Below, piece by piece: positions 44,715 through 46,213 of a stretch of 46,213 nt of DNA. A program made the translations under genes and the position numbers. The number at the start of each line of letters is the position of its first letter. Position 1 is the first letter of the stretch. The notes beneath the pieces are model-generated. The model saw only the letters and a list, made by a program, of their open reading frames with translations. It was not told the origin of the DNA and searched no databases. Source of the DNA: Planctomycetota bacterium (GTDB taxonomy: Bacteria; Planctomycetota; UBA1135; UBA2386); NCBI GenBank assembly GCA_019636245.1, contig JAHBXX010000035.1, forward strand, positions 1 to 46,213, in the 5' to 3' direction.

Positions 44715-44779
44715 CCGGCGGCAACCGGCGCTGTGGGGCCCCGGTTTGACGCCACGGTCGGGATCGGCGAGACTGCGGT

Positions 44780-46213
44780 ATGTACTTCGCGTCCGCCGAA
44801 CCGTCCGCAGCGCCCGCCGGCGCCGACCCTGTCGTCGATCCGCACGGCCCGACCGCTGCCGGCGAACCGGCCACCCCGGACCTCGACGGCGCCCCGGCGG
44901 CGCTGATCCCGGCGCTGCAGCGGCGCGGCTTCACGCGCCTGACCGAGGTGCAGCGCGCGGTGCTGGCCGCCTGGGACGGCGCCCGCGACCTGCGCATCAC
45001 CTCGCAGACCGGCTCCGGCAAGACCGTGGCGCTGGGCTTCGCGCTGGCGCCCGGCCTCGCCGCGCGCCCTGCGACCGGCCCCACCACGCTGGTGATCGCG
45101 CCGACGCGCGAACTGGCGATGCAGGTGAAGGAGGAACTCGGCTGGCTGTTCGCCGACCTGCCGCACGGGCACTGCGAGGTCGTCACCGGCGGCACCAGCC
45201 TGGTCCGGGAACGCCAGCAGCTGCGGCAGCGTCCGTCGGTGCTGGTGGGCACGCCCGGGCGCCTGCTCGATCACCTCCGCGAGGGCGCGCTCGACGTGTC
45301 GTCGGTGACGCAGCTGGTGCTCGACGAAGCCGACCAGATGCTCGACCTCGGCTTCCGCGATGAACTGGACGCCATCCTCGGCCAGCTGCCCGCCGCGCGC
45401 CGCACCCACCTCGTGTCGGCGACCTTCCCGCCGGAGGTGCTCGACCTGGCGGATCGTTTCCAGCGCGACCCGATCCTCGTCGAAGGCTCCGCGCAGGGCC
45501 AGGCGCACGGCGACATCGAGCACGTCGTGCACCGCATCGGCCCGCGCGAGCACTACGCCGCGCTGGTGAACCTGCTGCTGCTGGCCGGCGAGGAACGCAC
45601 GCTGGTGTTCGTGCGCACGCGCGAGAACACGGCGACGCTGGCCGACAAGCTGGCGGCCGACGGCTTCGCCGCGATGCCGCTGCACGGCGAGCTCGCCCAG
45701 GCGCAGCGCACGCGCACGCTGGCGGCGTTCCGCCGCGGCTCGGTCCGCACCCTGGTGGCGACCGACGTCGCGGCGCGCGGCCTCGACATCGGCTCGGTCA
45801 CCGCGGTCGTGCACGTGCACCCGCCGATCGACGCGGCGACCTACGTGCACCGCAGCGGCCGCACCGGCCGCGCCGGCCAGAAGGGCCGCAGCATCCTGCT
45901 GGTGCCGAAGGGGATCGAGCCGCGCGCGCGACGCCTGCTGCGCGAGGCCGGGGTCGCGGCCCGGCTCGAGCCGCTGCCGGGCGCCGCGGCCGTGCAGGCG
46001 CGGCAACTCGAGCGCGCCGTGGCCGGCGCGCGGGCGGCGCTCGATGCCGGAGCCAGCCCGGACCAACTGGCGGCAGCCGCCGGGCTGCTGCAGGGACGGG
46101 AGCCCACAGCCGTGGTCGCGGCGCTGCTGGCGCGGACGATGGCCGCCGAACGGTCGCCGTTCGACACCGGCGATCCGGGCGCGGCGCCGCGCCATGGCCA
46201 TGCCGCCGCCGCG
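44780..46213 (+). CDS. DEAD-box RNA helicase, C-terminus cut by window end
   Basis: ATG at 44780 opens a frame of 478 codons that runs to the last base without a stop. A Pro/Ala-rich leader (1-35) precedes the helicase core. The Q-motif region is GFTRLTEVQ. Motif I is SQTGSGKT and Ia is PTRELA. TPGRLLD is followed by motif II, DEAD (VLDEADQM), and motif III, SAT. The second RecA domain has LVFVRTRENT, LHGELAQAQR, VATDVAARGLDI and HRSGRTGRAGQKG. It should unwind or remodel RNA, for example in ribosome assembly or mRNA turnover. The tail after about residue 380 is Ala/Arg-rich and resembles the start of a DbpA/CsdA-like C-terminal region, but it is incomplete. Confidence 0.93.
   Translation, partial: MYFASAEPSAAPAGADPVVDPHGPTAAGEPATPDLDGAPAALIPALQRRGFTRLTEVQRAVLAAWDGARDLRITSQTGSGKTVALGFALAPGLAARPATGPTTLVIAPTRELAMQVKEELGWLFADLPHGHCEVVTGGTSLVRERQQLRQRPSVLVGTPGRLLDHLREGALDVSSVTQLVLDEADQMLDLGFRDELDAILGQLPAARRTHLVSATFPPEVLDLADRFQRDPILVEGSAQGQAHGDIEHVVHRIGPREHYAALVNLLLLAGEERTLVFVRTRENTATLADKLAADGFAAMPLHGELAQAQRTRTLAAFRRGSVRTLVATDVAARGLDIGSVTAVVHVHPPIDAATYVHRSGRTGRAGQKGRSILLVPKGIEPRARRLLREAGVAARLEPLPGAAAVQARQLERAVAGARAALDAGASPDQLAAAAGLLQGREPTAVVAALLARTMAAERSPFDTGDPGAAPRHGHAAAA

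Overview
This is a very GC-rich (roughly 75%), densely packed bacterial chromosome segment with 34 protein-coding genes, two of them cut by the window ends. No rRNA, tRNA, insertion sequence, phage or CRISPR array is visible. GTG starts and ATGA/GTGA overlaps are common, and Shine-Dalgarno sequences are mostly weak or absent. Large secreted FG-GAP and kelch-like repeat proteins share a C-terminal domain, there is an ECF sigma/anti-sigma pair, and the first protein begins with an FSLRT-then-hydrophobic N-terminus. Together these suggest a Planctomycetota bacterium. That placement is inferred from gene style, not from a marker gene.

Layout. 1-0.63 kb: a lower-GC (about 60%) segment with the 5' part of a membrane-anchored protein of unknown function; the low-GC composition continues into the 3' end of the next gene. 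0.63-9.9 kb: S46 dipeptidyl peptidase, BCAM0308-type zinc-ribbon protein, a solitary NuoF-like flavoprotein next to an RlmL methyltransferase, an unknown anchored protein, an Npt-like nucleotide transporter, a GT2 glycosyltransferase and an EamA exporter. 9.96-13.55 kb: a 1197-residue membrane protein whose N-terminal part looks like an S1-S4 voltage-sensor domain but which has no visible pore. 13.6-16.2 kb: ECF sigma factor with an overlapping one-TM regulator, divergent from a WbsX-like protein. 16.3-24.4 kb: three secreted repeat proteins in a row on the minus strand, two of which end in a practically identical 139-residue domain.

24.5-26.6 kb: a translationally coupled zinc metallopeptidase and ATP-grasp ligase. 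26.6-29.3 kb: a minus-strand run of lipoprotein, acyl-CoA thioesterase, stand-alone Clp-N protein and DinB polymerase. 29.4-33.8 kb: tdh-kbl (threonine to glycine plus acetyl-CoA), a type II (archaeal/eukaryotic style) methionine aminopeptidase and a GT4 glycosyltransferase, tightly packed. 33.8-36.3 kb: leucine-dehydrogenase-family enzyme and a ChaN-PDZ lipoprotein. 36.4-39.6 kb: exonuclease III coupled to an ABC-2 type transporter. 39.6-40.3 kb: GNAT acetyltransferase and IF-1. 40.5-44.7 kb: a MacAB-like operon with two separate permeases. 44.8 kb to end: DEAD-box helicase, cut by the window end.

The most promising undescribed elements are the voltage-sensor-like 1197-residue protein, the metallopeptidase/ATP-grasp pair, the repeat-protein cluster with its near-identical C-terminal cassette, and the sigma factor with a single-chain RseA/RseB-like regulator. 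The long open frames opposite most genes are GC-driven shadows and are not annotated.
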